Source: Paraburkholderia franconis (GTDB lineage Bacteria > Pseudomonadota > Gammaproteobacteria > Burkholderiales > Burkholderiaceae). From it: DNA of 64,000 nt. Of this stretch, positions 1 to 8,959 are shown piece after piece (the first letter of the stretch is position 1; every line of letters starts with the position of its first letter). The translations under genes were made by a program, and so were the position numbers. Where the stretch lies: NCBI RefSeq assembly GCF_009362735.1, contig NZ_WHNP01000003.1:248001-312000 (forward strand). The letters run 5' to 3'. The notes under the pieces were generated by a model. The model was given only the letters and a program-made list of their open reading frames with translations, searched no databases and was not told where the DNA came from.

Positions 1-195
1 GAACATGTGATTTCTCCGTGTCCAATGAATCAAAGCAAAGCCTGTCGGATCGCAGTGCGCTGCGCGTGCCTGCCTGGCCCGCGTTAGCTACGCATATTCG
101 AACGTCGGGCAGCGCGCGATCCAGCCGTCCGCGCATTGCGCCGCCGTCGCGCATCGGATGCGCGATGCGGCCGCGCGGGCCGGCCTATCGACGAG

Positions 196-837
196 TCAGG
201 GCGACAGACGGGCGATAGTCCAGTCGGCGCTGCCGCTGCTGCGCGTGTAGAGCAGCCGGTCGTGCAGACGTGATGGCCGTCCTTGCCAGAATTCGATCGC
301 GTCGGGAATCAGCCGGTATCCGCCCCAGTGCGGCGGCCGCGGAGGATTCTCTCCGTATTGTGCGCTGAATTCACGTTCGCGCGCTTCCAGAAGCGCACGG
401 CTTTCAATCACCTTGCTCTGGTCCGATGCCCATGCGCCGATGCGCGAGCCCAGCGGCCGCGATGCGTAGTACGCGTCGCTTTCCGCGTCACTCGTCTTGA
501 CGACGGTGCCCTCGATGCGCACCTGGCGTTCGAGTTCGATCCAGTAGAAGAGAAGGCTGGCGTGCGGGTTTTCCGCGAGTTCGTGGCCCTTGCGGCTTTC
601 GTAGTTCGTGAAGAAGACGAAGCCGCGTTCATCGACACCCTTGATCAGCACGATGCGTGCCGAAGGCCGGCCGCGTGCGTCGACGGTTGCAAGCGTCATC
701 GTGTTCGGCTCGGGCAGTTGCGCATCGACTGCCTGCTTGAACCATTTGTCGAACTGACGGAACGGATTGGGATCGACATCGGGGATGTCGAGAGAACCGC
801 GCGAATAGTTTTTGCGGAGGTCGGCAAGAGTGCTCAT
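196..837 (-). CDS. pdxH: Pyridoxamine 5'-phosphate oxidase
   Basis: FMN enzyme that oxidises pyridoxine or pyridoxamine 5'-phosphate to pyridoxal phosphate in the last, salvage-shared step of vitamin B6 synthesis. The 213 residues match the family length. Visible family signatures are [20 protein letters not shown] with [17 protein letters not shown] (FMN and substrate contacts), [12 protein letters not shown] in the middle, and the C-terminal [14 protein letters not shown], whose RLHDR arm binds PLP. The frame opens four codons earlier, but the ATG at 837 (MSTLADLRK) fits the family start better. It is transcribed away from tcdA and has no operon partner in view. Confidence 0.96.
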   Translation of the reverse strand: MSTLADLRKNYSRGSLDIPDVDPNPFRQFDKWFKQAVDAQLPEPNTMTLATVDARGRPSARIVLIKGVDERGFVFFTNYESRKGHELAENPHASLLFYWIELERQVRIEGTVVKTSDAESDAYYASRPLGSRIGAWASDQSKVIESRALLEAREREFSAQYGENPPRPPHWGGYRLIPDAIEFWQGRPSRLHDRLLYTRSSGSADWTIARLSP

Positions 838-1046
838 ATTTTTATGCAAGCGCTACAGTGGGGCCAGTATAGCGAAGGACGCGAATTTCTGTATTGAGTC
901 GTGTCGGATCGACGGCTCGAGTGCGAAGAGGCGGCCGCGCACGTCGGGCGCTTGCGGGCGCGATCAGGCAAAATACGGGCTTGGATGCATGTGGATATCC
1001 GCACGATATCTGCACGCTCACGCCTGAATCCGTCAAGCCACACATC

Positions 1047-1943
1047 ATGTCCACGCCTCTCGTCACCGAGCAATCCGATCTTACTACCGACCACAGCGCG
1101 CACGAAATGCACGCAACGCACGATCAGCACGCAACAAACGATGCGGCCGACCGCGCGCGCCGCTTCGGTGGCGTCGCGCGTCTGTACGGCGCGGATGCGC
1201 TGGCGGCATTCGAGCGCGCGCATGTCGCCGTGATCGGCATTGGCGGCGTCGGTTCGTGGGCGGCGGAAGCGCTCGCGCGCACGGCGATCGGCAGGATCAC
1301 GCTGATCGATCTCGACAACGTGGCCGAGAGCAACACGAACCGGCAGATTCACGCGCTCGACGGCAACTACGGCAAGCCGAAAGTCGACGCGATGGCCGAG
1401 CGCATCAGGCTGATCGATCCGCGGTGCGATGTGCGCGTGATCGAAGATTTCATCGAGCCGGATAACTTCGACGCGGTGCTGGGCGGCGGCTTCGACTATG
1501 TGATCGACGCGATCGACAGCGTGCGCACGAAGACGGCGCTGATCGCATGGTGCGTCGAGCACAGGCAGCCTTTGATCACAGTCGGCGGTGCAGGCGGGCA
1601 GCTCGACCCGACGCGCATTCGCATCGACGACCTCGCGCTCACCATTCAGGACCCGCTGCTGTCGAAAGTGCGCGGCCAGTTGCGCAAGCAGCACGGCTTT
1701 CCGCGCGGACCGAAAGCGAAGTTCAAGGTGAGCGCCGTGTATTCGGACGAGCCGCTGATCTATCCGGAAGCGGCCGTCTGCGATATCGACGAAGAGGTGG
1801 AGCACGTCACGACGTCGCCCGGTCATCATGGACCCGTGGGCCTGAATTGCGCGGGCTTCGGATCGAGCGTGTGCGTGACGGCGAGCTTCGGGTTTGCCGC
1901 CGTGTCGCATGTGTTGCGAGCGCTCGCGAAGCAGGCGGCCTGA
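1047..1943 (+). CDS. tcdA: tRNA threonylcarbamoyladenosine dehydratase (CsdL/TcdA type)
   Basis: E1-like enzyme that uses ATP to cyclise the t6A37 base of ANN-decoding tRNAs into ct6A. The nucleotide-binding motif GIGGVGSWAAEALAR and the following LIDLDNVAESNTNRQ are the classic ThiF/MoeB/TcdA signature, and the C-terminal SSVCVTASFGFAAVS helix is typical of TcdA. The protein is 298 residues. The frame stays open further upstream, but the ATG at 1047 is the most plausible start. Odd feature: the first ~35 residues form a His-rich, low-complexity extension (HSAHEMHATHDQHATN) before the conserved domain. It ends at a palindromic terminator shared with the convergent thioredoxin gene. Confidence 0.92.
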   Translation: MSTPLVTEQSDLTTDHSAHEMHATHDQHATNDAADRARRFGGVARLYGADALAAFERAHVAVIGIGGVGSWAAEALARTAIGRITLIDLDNVAESNTNRQIHALDGNYGKPKVDAMAERIRLIDPRCDVRVIEDFIEPDNFDAVLGGGFDYVIDAIDSVRTKTALIAWCVEHRQPLITVGGAGGQLDPTRIRIDDLALTIQDPLLSKVRGQLRKQHGFPRGPKAKFKVSAVYSDEPLIYPEAAVCDIDEEVEHVTTSPGHHGPVGLNCAGFGSSVCVTASFGFAAVSHVLRALAKQAA

Positions 1944-1964
1944 AGCGCATCTCTCGCATCAACG

Positions 1965-1992
1965 AAAAACGCGGCCACGTGGCCGCGTTTTT
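1965..1992. terminator. Bidirectional rho-independent terminator (tcdA / thioredoxin-like)
   Basis: A perfect 28-base palindrome made of an A-run, a GC-rich stem (CGCGGCCACGTGGCCGCG) and a T-run. It lies between the convergent stops at 1943 and 2026, so it can end transcription from both sides. Confidence 0.9.
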
Positions 1993-2025
1993 CATGCTGC
2001 ATCGGAATGCATCGGCAGCGAACGG

Positions 2026-2874
2026 TCAGTTCAGCGACGCGCTCAGTTTGCGCCGCCACTTCGACACCAGTTCCGGCTGATGCGCGGCAAGGTCGAACAC
2101 CGACAGCATCGTCTTGCGGCCGATGTCCTCGCGGAAGTTGCGGTCGCGCTGCACGATCGCGAGCAGATGCTCGAGCGCCGGGTCGTACTTGCGCCGCGCG
2201 ATGAACGCGCTCGCTAGGTCGAAACGCGCTTCGAGGTCGTCGGGATTGTCGGCGACACGGGCTTCGAGCGCATCCGTGGGCGGCAGATCGGCGGCGGCAT
2301 CGACGGCATCGAGCCGCGTCTTGATCGCGTTGTAGCGCGCGTCGATGCCCTGCGTCGTTTTCGGCGACAGCAGATCGTTTTCGTTCTGCGCTTCGTCGAC
2401 GCGATGGTCTTCGAGCAGCAGTTCCATCAGATCGAGACGCGCTTCGTCGTAGCCCGGATCGAATGCAAGCGCGGCCTTCAGCGCATCGTACGCATCTTCG
2501 CGGCGGCCTTCGGAGACGGCCACGGCCGCTTCGGCACGCGCCGCTTCCGCGCCGTCGGGCACGAGGCGGTCGAGAAACTGGCGCAGCTGGCCTTCGGGCA
2601 GCACGCCGATGAACTGATCGACGGGCCGTCCGTCCGCGAAGGCGACGACGTGTGGAATGCTGCGCACCTGGAAGTGCGCGGCCAGTTCCTGGTTCTCGTC
2701 GACGTTCACCTTCACGAGACGCCATTTGCCTTCGTACTCGGCTTCGAGCTTTGCGAGCATCGGGCCGAGCGTCTTGCACGGTCCGCACCACGGCGCCCAG
2801 AAGTCGACCAGTATGGGCGTGAGCATCGATGCGCTGATGACGTCCTTTTCGAAGGTGGCGAGAGTGGTGTCCAT
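2026..2874 (-). CDS. ybbN: Thioredoxin domain/TPR protein, YbbN (CnoX) family
   Basis: Cytoplasmic thioredoxin-fold protein with a C-terminal TPR-like region, the architecture of the chaperedoxin YbbN/CnoX that protects unfolded proteins during oxidative stress. Residues 1-110 are the thioredoxin domain with the active site WAPWCGPCK (Cys30 and Cys33). Residues ~115-282 are helical repeats. Unlike E. coli YbbN, which lacks the full CxxC motif, this copy has both cysteines and should be redox-active. The start at 2874 follows an AGGAAGAG ribosome-binding site; the frame remains open far upstream but that part reads through the pirin gene. Length is 282 residues. Confidence 0.9.
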   Translation of the reverse strand: MDTTLATFEKDVISASMLTPILVDFWAPWCGPCKTLGPMLAKLEAEYEGKWRLVKVNVDENQELAAHFQVRSIPHVVAFADGRPVDQFIGVLPEGQLRQFLDRLVPDGAEAARAEAAVAVSEGRREDAYDALKAALAFDPGYDEARLDLMELLLEDHRVDEAQNENDLLSPKTTQGIDARYNAIKTRLDAVDAAADLPPTDALEARVADNPDDLEARFDLASAFIARRKYDPALEHLLAIVQRDRNFREDIGRKTMLSVFDLAAHQPELVSKWRRKLSASLN

Positions 2875-2996
2875 TGCAATCTCTTCCTTGAATCTGTACT
2901 TGAAATAAATGGGGGCGGCCGGCGCGGTTTCAACGCGCGTCTTCGATTCTTCTGGTTTCAGTGCTTTCGGCGCCGCCCCTGCCGATGCTTTCGAGT

Positions 2997-3878
2997 CTAG
3001 CGCGGCTTGCGCTCCGGCAGCGGAATCCATTCGGTCTCGCCCGGCACCTTGCCCATTTCCTGATTCGTCCAGGCGGCCTTTGCACGCTCTATCTTCTCGC
3101 GCGAACTCGAGACGAAATTCCATTCGATGAAGCGTTCGCCGTCGAGTTTCTCGCCGCCGAGCAGCATCACCGTCGCGCCTTTCTCGCTCGCGAGCGTGAC
3201 GGTTTCGCCGGGCGCGAGCACGGCCATCTGCTCGGCCTCGAGCGGCTGGCCGTCGAGCGACAGATCGCCGTCGACGAGGTACACGCCGCGCTCGTCGTGC
3301 TCCGGTTCGAGCGCAAGCGCGCTGCCGGGCGAAAAGTGCGCGGCAGCATACAGCGTGCCCGAGAACGTGCGCGCGGGCGCCGTCTGGCCGAACGACGTGC
3401 CCGCGATGATGCGCAAGACGACGCCGTTTCGTTCGATCTCGGGCAGCGTCGAGCCGGGATGATGCTCGAACGACGGCTCGGCGTCCTCGTCGGCGAGCGG
3501 CAGCGCGACCCAGGTCTGGATGCCGTGCACGGTCGAGCCGTTCGCGCGTTCCGGTTCGGGCGTGCGCTCCGAATGCACGATGCCGCGGCCGGCCGTCATC
3601 CAGTTGACGTCGCCGGGGACGATCCTCTGTTCGGAACCAAGGCTGTCGCGATGCATGATCGCGCCTTCGAACAGATACGTGACGGTCGCAAGGCCGATAT
3701 GCGGATGCGGACGCACGTCGAGTCCTGTTCCAGCGGGCAGCGTCGCGGGGCCCATGTGGTCGAAGAAGATGAACGGACCGATGAGACGCGCGGCCATCGC
3801 AGGCAGCACGCGCCGCACGGCCAGATTGCCGATGTCGCGGACGTGGGGCTTGAGAACCGCTTTGATCGATGAGGGCAT
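2997..3878 (-). CDS. Pirin family cupin protein
   Basis: Bicupin of the pirin family, which binds iron and in some bacteria shows quercetinase activity; the role here is unknown. The metal-binding residues expected from human pirin are visible: His58 and His60 in DVRPHPHIGL, then His102 and Glu104 in GRGIVHSERTPE. The C-terminal cupin (pirin_C) covers roughly residues 170-280. Length is 293 residues, normal for the family. It lies upstream of the thioredoxin-like gene in the same direction with a 122-base gap, so co-transcription is possible but not shown. Confidence 0.9.
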   Translation of the reverse strand: MPSSIKAVLKPHVRDIGNLAVRRVLPAMAARLIGPFIFFDHMGPATLPAGTGLDVRPHPHIGLATVTYLFEGAIMHRDSLGSEQRIVPGDVNWMTAGRGIVHSERTPEPERANGSTVHGIQTWVALPLADEDAEPSFEHHPGSTLPEIERNGVVLRIIAGTSFGQTAPARTFSGTLYAAAHFSPGSALALEPEHDERGVYLVDGDLSLDGQPLEAEQMAVLAPGETVTLASEKGATVMLLGGEKLDGERFIEWNFVSSSREKIERAKAAWTNQEMGKVPGETEWIPLPERKPR

Positions 3879-4045
3879 GACTGGCTCGACGGGTGGGGAC
3901 AGGGCAGGTCATTCTACTGCCCATGCCGGCAGGCTGCGCGCGAGGGATGACGCGACGGGGAGCACGTGTCTCGCGAAGCAGAAGATGCCTTTGCCGCCGC
4001 TCCGCTAAACTCTTTTCTTTCAGAACAAGTAGAAGAGGAGTCGAG

Positions 4046-4927
4046 ATGTCGCCGAAAGACCTGCTGCTGGCGCTGGTCGTCGTTCTCGCGTGGGGTGTGA
4101 ATTTTGTGGTGATCAAGGTCGGCCTGCACGGCGTGCCGCCGATGCTGCTCGGCGGGTTGCGCTTCACGCTCGCCGCGATTCCCGCCGTGTTCTTCATCCG
4201 GCGGCCGAAGATGCCCTGGCGCTGGCTCATCGCTTATGGCGCGACGATCTCGCTCGGCCAGTTCGCGTTCCTGTTTTCGGCGATGTATGTCGGCATGCCG
4301 GCCGGTCTCGCGTCGCTCGTGCTGCAGGCGCAGGCGTTCTTCACGCTCGGTTTTGCCGCGCTGTTCCTGCACGAGCGCTTTCGCGCGCAGAACGTGCTGG
4401 GTCTCGTGATCGCGGCGATCGGGCTCGCGGTGATCGGCATGCAGGGTGGCCACGCGATGACGCTGACCGGCTTCATCCTCACGCTGTGCGCCGCCGTGAT
4501 GTGGGCGCTCGGCAATATCGTCACGAAGAAGGTCGGCAAGGTCGATCTGGTCGGACTCGTCGTGTGGGGCAGTCTCGTTCCTCCTGTGCCGTTCTTCGTG
4601 CTGTCGTATCTGCTCGAAGGGCGGCAGCGCATCGAGGCGGCGTTGACGGGCATCGGCATGTCGTCGGTGTTCGCGATCGTCTATCTCGCGTTCGTCGCGA
4701 CGCTGCTCGGCTACGTGCTGTGGAGCCGTCTGCTGTCGCGCTATCCGGCGGGACAGGTCGCGCCGTTCTCGCTGCTCGTGCCGATCATCGGGCTTGCGTC
4801 GGCATCGGTGCTGCTCGGCGAGTCGCTGTCGGCCGCGCAGATCGGCGGCGCGGCGCTCGTGATGGCGGGGCTTGCCGTCAACGTGTTCGGCGGCTGGGTC
4901 GTGCAAACGCTCGCGCTCGCGCGTTGA
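4046..4927 (+). CDS. eamA: EamA/DMT family exporter
   Basis: Inner-membrane drug/metabolite transporter of about ten helices with two EamA repeats. It is most similar in layout to E. coli EamA, which exports O-acetylserine and cysteine. The N-terminus (LLLALVVVLAWGVNFVVIKV) and the second-repeat motif around GYVLWSRLLSRYPAGQVAPF are typical. The start at 4046 is chosen because an AGAGGAG ribosome-binding site precedes it. Length is 293 residues. The substrate is inferred from family resemblance only. Confidence 0.85.
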   Translation: MSPKDLLLALVVVLAWGVNFVVIKVGLHGVPPMLLGGLRFTLAAIPAVFFIRRPKMPWRWLIAYGATISLGQFAFLFSAMYVGMPAGLASLVLQAQAFFTLGFAALFLHERFRAQNVLGLVIAAIGLAVIGMQGGHAMTLTGFILTLCAAVMWALGNIVTKKVGKVDLVGLVVWGSLVPPVPFFVLSYLLEGRQRIEAALTGIGMSSVFAIVYLAFVATLLGYVLWSRLLSRYPAGQVAPFSLLVPIIGLASASVLLGESLSAAQIGGAALVMAGLAVNVFGGWVVQTLALAR

Positions 4928-4970
4928 GCCGAGCTGATCCGAGTTGAACTTTAGCGACTCGTAAAACGGC

Positions 4971-5000
4971 AACGGCCGCACTTCGCAGTGCGGCCGTTTT
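4971..5000. terminator. Bidirectional terminator (eamA / amiC)
   Basis: Perfect 11-bp stem (ACGGCCGCACT / AGTGCGGCCGT) with a TCGC loop, followed by TTTT on the plus strand. It sits between the convergent stops at 4927 and 5039. Confidence 0.9.
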
Positions 5001-5038
5001 GCTTGGGTTGCAGCGTGGTTTTAGCGGAAAGCCTGGCC

Positions 5039-6589
5039 TCAGGTCATCCGGCTCTTCGCGAGCGGCGGGTTCGCCGCAAAGTAGCGCTTGATGCCGCTCA
5101 GGATCGCGTTCGCCATCTTCTCGCGATACGCGTCGTCGTTCAGACGGCGCTCCTCGTCCGGGTTGCTGATGAACGCGGTCTCGACGAGGATCGACGGAAT
5201 ATCGGGCGCTTTCAGCACGGCGAAGCCCGCCTGTTCGACGCTGCCCTTGTGCAGCCTGTTGATCCCACCGATTTCCTTCAGCACGAACGTGCCGTAGCGC
5301 ATCGAGTCGCGGATCTGCGCCGTCGTCGACATATCGAACAGCGCGCGGTTCACGCTCGCATCGGCGGACTTGATGTTGATGCCGCCGATCTGATCCGACG
5401 AGTTTTCCTTGTTCGCCATCCAGCGTGCGGCCGCGCTCGACGCGCCATGCTCCGACAGCGCGAACACCGACGAGCCGCTCGCTTCGGGCGTCGTGAACGC
5501 ATCCGCGTGAATCGACACGAACAGGTCCGCGCCGACGCGCCGCGCCTTCTGCACGCGCACGTTGAGCGGCACGAAGAAGTCGGCGTCGCGCGTCATCATC
5601 GCCCGCATGTTCGGCTGCGCGTCGATCTTCGCGCGCAGCTTCTTCGCGATGTCGAGCGCGACGTGCTTTTCGTAAGTGCCGCTGCCGCCGATCGCGCCGG
5701 GGTCTTCGCCGCCGTGGCCCGGGTCGATCGCGACGGTCAGCAGGCGCACCGTCGTGCTGCCCTTCTTCGGCGTGATGAACTTGTACGTGTCGTCGCCGTT
5801 GTCGCCTTCGTTATCCGTATCGTTGTCGTTGTTGCGCGCGATGACGGACGGCGCGGGCGTCGGCGTTGGCTTCGACGGCGTGTGCGGCGCCGGCGCCGCA
5901 TGCGTGGGCGGACGCGGCGCAGGCGTGGAAGGCGAAGGCGCGTTGTTCTGCGCGTACTTCTCGAAGAAGGCGTCGCTGTTGTCGGCGGGCGGAGTGGTCG
6001 GGCCGCTCAGCGTCGCGGCGGGCGGCGATGACTCTTCGTTGAGCTTGTCGAGCTGCTGCTGCTTGCGCTCCGTCTGCGCGAGCAGGTCCATCAGCGGATC
6101 GGGCGCGACGGCGGGGTACAGGTCGAACACGAGACGGTACTTATACGTGCCGACGGGCGGCAGCGTGAACACCTGCGGCTTCACCGAGCCCTTCAGGTCG
6201 AACACCATCCGCACGACATGCGGCTGATACTGACCCACGCGCACCGATTGAATCTGCGGATCGTTCGGCGCGATCTTCGAGACGAGATCCTTCAGTGCCT
6301 GGTCGAGATCGAGACCGTTCAGATCGACCACCAGCCGATCGGGGCCTTGCAGCAGCTGCTGCGTGTTCTGCAGCGGCTGGTCGGACTCGATGGTCACACG
6401 CGTGTAGTCGCGCGCGGGCCACACGCGCACGCCGAGCACCGACGACGCCCACGCGAAACGAGGAGCGGCAAGCCCGAGGACGAGGGTGGAAGCGCCCGCG
6501 CGAAGAATCTGCCGGCGACGCCAGTTATGCGTCGCCGTGGCCGCCGATTCGATCGAGCGGAACGGTTTGATCAACATCTTTCGAGACAT
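5039..6589 (-). CDS. amiC: N-acetylmuramoyl-L-alanine amidase, AmiC-like
   Basis: Periplasmic zinc amidase that cuts the peptide stem from MurNAc in septal peptidoglycan during cell separation. The order is a Tat signal (RRRQILR at ~24-30, hydrophobic stretch to ~50), an AMIN targeting domain (~50-160), a long Pro/Ser/Thr/Asn-rich linker (~185-280) and an Amidase_3 domain (~284-505). Zinc-site motifs are visible: IDPGHGGEDPGAIG (His292), VSIHADAF and ILVETAFISN. The frame has two ATGs near the start (6589 and 6577). The first overlaps the 3' end of tsaE by 19 bases, indicating translational coupling of tsaE-amiC, a pairing common in Proteobacteria. Confidence 0.93.
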   Translation of the reverse strand: MSRKMLIKPFRSIESAATATHNWRRRQILRAGASTLVLGLAAPRFAWASSVLGVRVWPARDYTRVTIESDQPLQNTQQLLQGPDRLVVDLNGLDLDQALKDLVSKIAPNDPQIQSVRVGQYQPHVVRMVFDLKGSVKPQVFTLPPVGTYKYRLVFDLYPAVAPDPLMDLLAQTERKQQQLDKLNEESSPPAATLSGPTTPPADNSDAFFEKYAQNNAPSPSTPAPRPPTHAAPAPHTPSKPTPTPAPSVIARNNDNDTDNEGDNGDDTYKFITPKKGSTTVRLLTVAIDPGHGGEDPGAIGGSGTYEKHVALDIAKKLRAKIDAQPNMRAMMTRDADFFVPLNVRVQKARRVGADLFVSIHADAFTTPEASGSSVFALSEHGASSAAARWMANKENSSDQIGGINIKSADASVNRALFDMSTTAQIRDSMRYGTFVLKEIGGINRLHKGSVEQAGFAVLKAPDIPSILVETAFISNPDEERRLNDDAYREKMANAILSGIKRYFAANPPLAKSRMT

Positions 6590-7125
6590 GCCTTTCCTGA
6601 TTCGCTATACGCCCGGGCGACCAGCGTGCGGCCATCGCCGTCGACGTCGAGCGAGAACACGAGATCCGGCACGCCTAGCAGACTGCCCGCGCGTTGCGGC
6701 CATTCGACAAGGCAGATTGCGCCGCTGTCGAAATACTCGCGAAAGCCTGCATCGGCCCATTCGGCCGGATCGTTGAAACGGTAAAGATCGAAGTGATACA
6801 GCTCGAGTTCCCCACCCGGCCGTTCGACCGCATAAGGCTCGACGAGCGTATAGGTCGGGCTGCGCACGCGGCCCGTGTGTCCGAGGGCGCGCAACGTGGC
6901 GCGCACGAGTGTCGTCTTGCCGGCGCCCAGGTCGCCGAAGAGCTGCACCTGAAGGCCGTGGAATGCAAGGTCGCCCGACACGCTGCTCGCGTTGCGCACG
7001 CTGTCGATTGCATGCGCGAAGCGTTCGCCGAATGCCATCGTGGCGGCTTCGTCCGCGAGCGCGAAATGGCGCTCCAGCAGGACGGCAGCGGACGGTTGAT
7101 TCGCGAGACCGGATTGATCGGGCAT
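6571..7125 (-). CDS. tsaE: tRNA t6A biosynthesis ATPase TsaE
   Basis: P-loop ATPase that, with TsaB and TsaD, completes N6-threonylcarbamoyl-adenosine at position 37 of ANN-decoding tRNAs. The Walker A motif FGDLGAGKTT lies at residues ~63-72, and the family motifs SPTYTLVEPY, HFDLYRF and CLVEWPQRAG follow. Length is 184 residues with an N-terminal extension of ~20 residues compared with short homologues. The start lies only 17 bases from the divergent queG start, so a downstream start is possible. It overlaps amiC. Confidence 0.93.
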   Translation of the reverse strand: MPDQSGLANQPSAAVLLERHFALADEAATMAFGERFAHAIDSVRNASSVSGDLAFHGLQVQLFGDLGAGKTTLVRATLRALGHTGRVRSPTYTLVEPYAVERPGGELELYHFDLYRFNDPAEWADAGFREYFDSGAICLVEWPQRAGSLLGVPDLVFSLDVDGDGRTLVARAYSESGKACLERC

Positions 7126-7142
7126 TCTCGTAAAATGGCGTT

Positions 7143-8447
7143 ATGAACCAAAGCCAGCAGCACCCCGACGCTTTGTCGGAGCAACATCGGGAGCGACGTC
7201 CCGACGCGCATTCGCCAACCCGTGCGGCGAACGACGAAGCACCTGCCACGCGTCATTACGATGAAGCGCAACTGGCGGCGCTTGCTTCGCGTATCCGGAG
7301 CTGGGCACGCGAACTGGGTTTCGGCGCGGTCGGCATCAGCGATATCGACCTGTCGAACGCTGAAGCGGGCCTTGCTGCATGGCTCGACGCGGGTTGCCAC
7401 GGCGAGATGGATTATATGGCCAAACATGGGATGAAACGTGCGCGGCCAGCCGAGCTTGTGGCCGGAACGCGACGCGTGATTTCCGTGCGCATGGACTATT
7501 TGCCCGCACATTCGCCCCGTTCTTCGGATGTGCGAAAGGACGATGAAAGTGCGAGCGCGGACACTCGGAGCGTTCAGCACGACTGGCGACTGGAAGAACG
7601 CGCGCGTCTCGACGATCCGTCAGCGGCTGTCGTGTCGATCTACGCGCGCGGCCGCGACTATCACAAGGTGATGCGCAACCGTCTGCAGCAACTGGCCGGG
7701 CGGATCGAGGCGGAAGTCGGCCCGTATGGCCATCGCGTGTTCACCGATTCGGCGCCCGTGCTCGAAGTCGAGCTTGCGCAGAAGGCGGGCACGGGCTGGC
7801 GCGGCAAGCATACGTTGCTGCTGCAACGCGATGCGGGGTCGCTCTTTTTCCTCGGCGAGCTCTTCGTCGATCTGCCTTTGCCGACGGATGCCGAGACGGC
7901 CCCCGAGCGCGCGCCCGAAACGCCGGGCGCGCATTGCGGCAGTTGCGCGCGCTGCATCGGCGCATGTCCGACGGGCGCGATCGTCGCGCCGTATCAGGTC
8001 GATGCACGGCGCTGCATTTCCTATCTGACGATCGAACTGAAGGGCAGTATTCCCCAGGACTTGCGGCCGCTGATCGGCAATCGTGTGTATGGCTGCGACG
8101 ATTGCCAGCTCGTATGTCCATGGAACAAGTTCGCGCAAGCCGCGCCCGTCGACGATTTCGATGTGCGTCATGGACTCGATCGCGCGTCGCTCGTCGAGCT
8201 GTTCGGCTGGAGCGCCGAGGACTTCGACACGCGCATGCAGGGCAGCGCGATCCGCCGCATCGGCTACGAGTGCTGGCTGCGCAATCTCGCCGTCGGCATG
8301 GGCAATGCGCTGCGGGCCGCGCCGCAGAGCCTTTCCGCCGACGCGCGCGCTGCCATCGTCGACGCGCTGCGCAAGCGCGCCGACGATCCGTCGCCGCTCG
8401 TGCGCGAGCATGTCGAGTGGGCGCTGGAAGCGGCTGAGCAACGTTGA
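7143..8447 (+). CDS. queG: Epoxyqueuosine reductase
   Basis: Cobalamin- and iron-sulfur-dependent enzyme for the last step of queuosine synthesis, reducing epoxyqueuosine at tRNA position 34. Two [4Fe-4S] ligand sets are visible, HCGSCARCIGACPTG near residue 265 and YGCDDCQLVCPWN near 317. The C-terminal HEAT-like repeats include IRRIGYECWLRNLAVGMGN. Length is 434 residues, slightly long because of a polar N-terminal extension (residues 1-45) and an acidic/polar insertion near 125-140. A TAAAAT box six bases before the ATG and the lack of a Shine-Dalgarno suggest a leaderless transcript, or a start further downstream. Confidence 0.93.
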   Translation: MNQSQQHPDALSEQHRERRPDAHSPTRAANDEAPATRHYDEAQLAALASRIRSWARELGFGAVGISDIDLSNAEAGLAAWLDAGCHGEMDYMAKHGMKRARPAELVAGTRRVISVRMDYLPAHSPRSSDVRKDDESASADTRSVQHDWRLEERARLDDPSAAVVSIYARGRDYHKVMRNRLQQLAGRIEAEVGPYGHRVFTDSAPVLEVELAQKAGTGWRGKHTLLLQRDAGSLFFLGELFVDLPLPTDAETAPERAPETPGAHCGSCARCIGACPTGAIVAPYQVDARRCISYLTIELKGSIPQDLRPLIGNRVYGCDDCQLVCPWNKFAQAAPVDDFDVRHGLDRASLVELFGWSAEDFDTRMQGSAIRRIGYECWLRNLAVGMGNALRAAPQSLSADARAAIVDALRKRADDPSPLVREHVEWALEAAEQR

Positions 8448-8476
8448 ATGGACCTTCCGAAAGGGGTGAGCACATC

Positions 8477-8959
8477 ATGTTCGATGCAGTGATCGATGCG
8501 CCGTTCGGCAAGATCGGCTTGCGCGTGCAGGACGGACCCAAAGGCGAGACCGTGCGCGAAATCGTCTATCTGCCCGATTCGGTGGCGAACGTCGAGCCGC
8601 AGTCGCCCCTCGCGAAGCAGGCCGTCGAGCAGATCGAGCAATATTTGCAGCGCGCGTCCGCGACCTTCGATCTGCCGCTCGCCGATATCGGCACGCCTTT
8701 CCAGCGGCGCGTCTGGCAAGCGATCTGCGAGATTCCGCCGGGGGCGGTGCGGACCTACGGGCAGCTTGCGAAGAGCATCGGCAGCGTGCCGCGCGCCGTC
8801 GGCCAGGCGTGCGGATCGAACTTCTTTCCGATCGTGATTCCGTGTCATCGCGTGGTGGCGTCGGGCGGCATCGGTGGCTTTGCGCATACGGGCGGCGACG
8901 GCTACTATCGCAACGTCAAACGATGGCTGCTGAAACACGAGGGCGTACCCTACGCATGA
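8477..8959 (+). CDS. ogt: Methylated-DNA--[protein]-cysteine S-methyltransferase
   Basis: Suicide DNA repair protein that takes the methyl group from O6-methylguanine onto its own cysteine. The active-site motif FPIVIPCHRVVASGGIGGF is intact, and the helix-turn-helix region with IPPGAVRTYGQLA precedes it. Length is 160 residues. The start at 8477 follows AAGGGGTGAG, a good ribosome-binding site; an upstream in-frame ATG at 8444 overlaps queG and is less likely. It is 29 bases downstream of queG and its stop overlaps the xerD start. Confidence 0.92.
   Translation: MFDAVIDAPFGKIGLRVQDGPKGETVREIVYLPDSVANVEPQSPLAKQAVEQIEQYLQRASATFDLPLADIGTPFQRRVWQAICEIPPGAVRTYGQLAKSIGSVPRAVGQACGSNFFPIVIPCHRVVASGGIGGFAHTGGDGYYRNVKRWLLKHEGVPYA

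Noticed and set aside
1..195. Short frame at the left edge of the window
   Set aside because: 66 codons, biased to Arg/Ser/Pro, no family. The 195 bases show nothing else.
2026..4230. One very long open frame across the thioredoxin-like gene, the pirin gene and beyond
   Set aside because: Only the first part (to 2874) has family similarity and a ribosome-binding site. The rest runs through the pirin gene in another frame; high GC content lengthens open frames.
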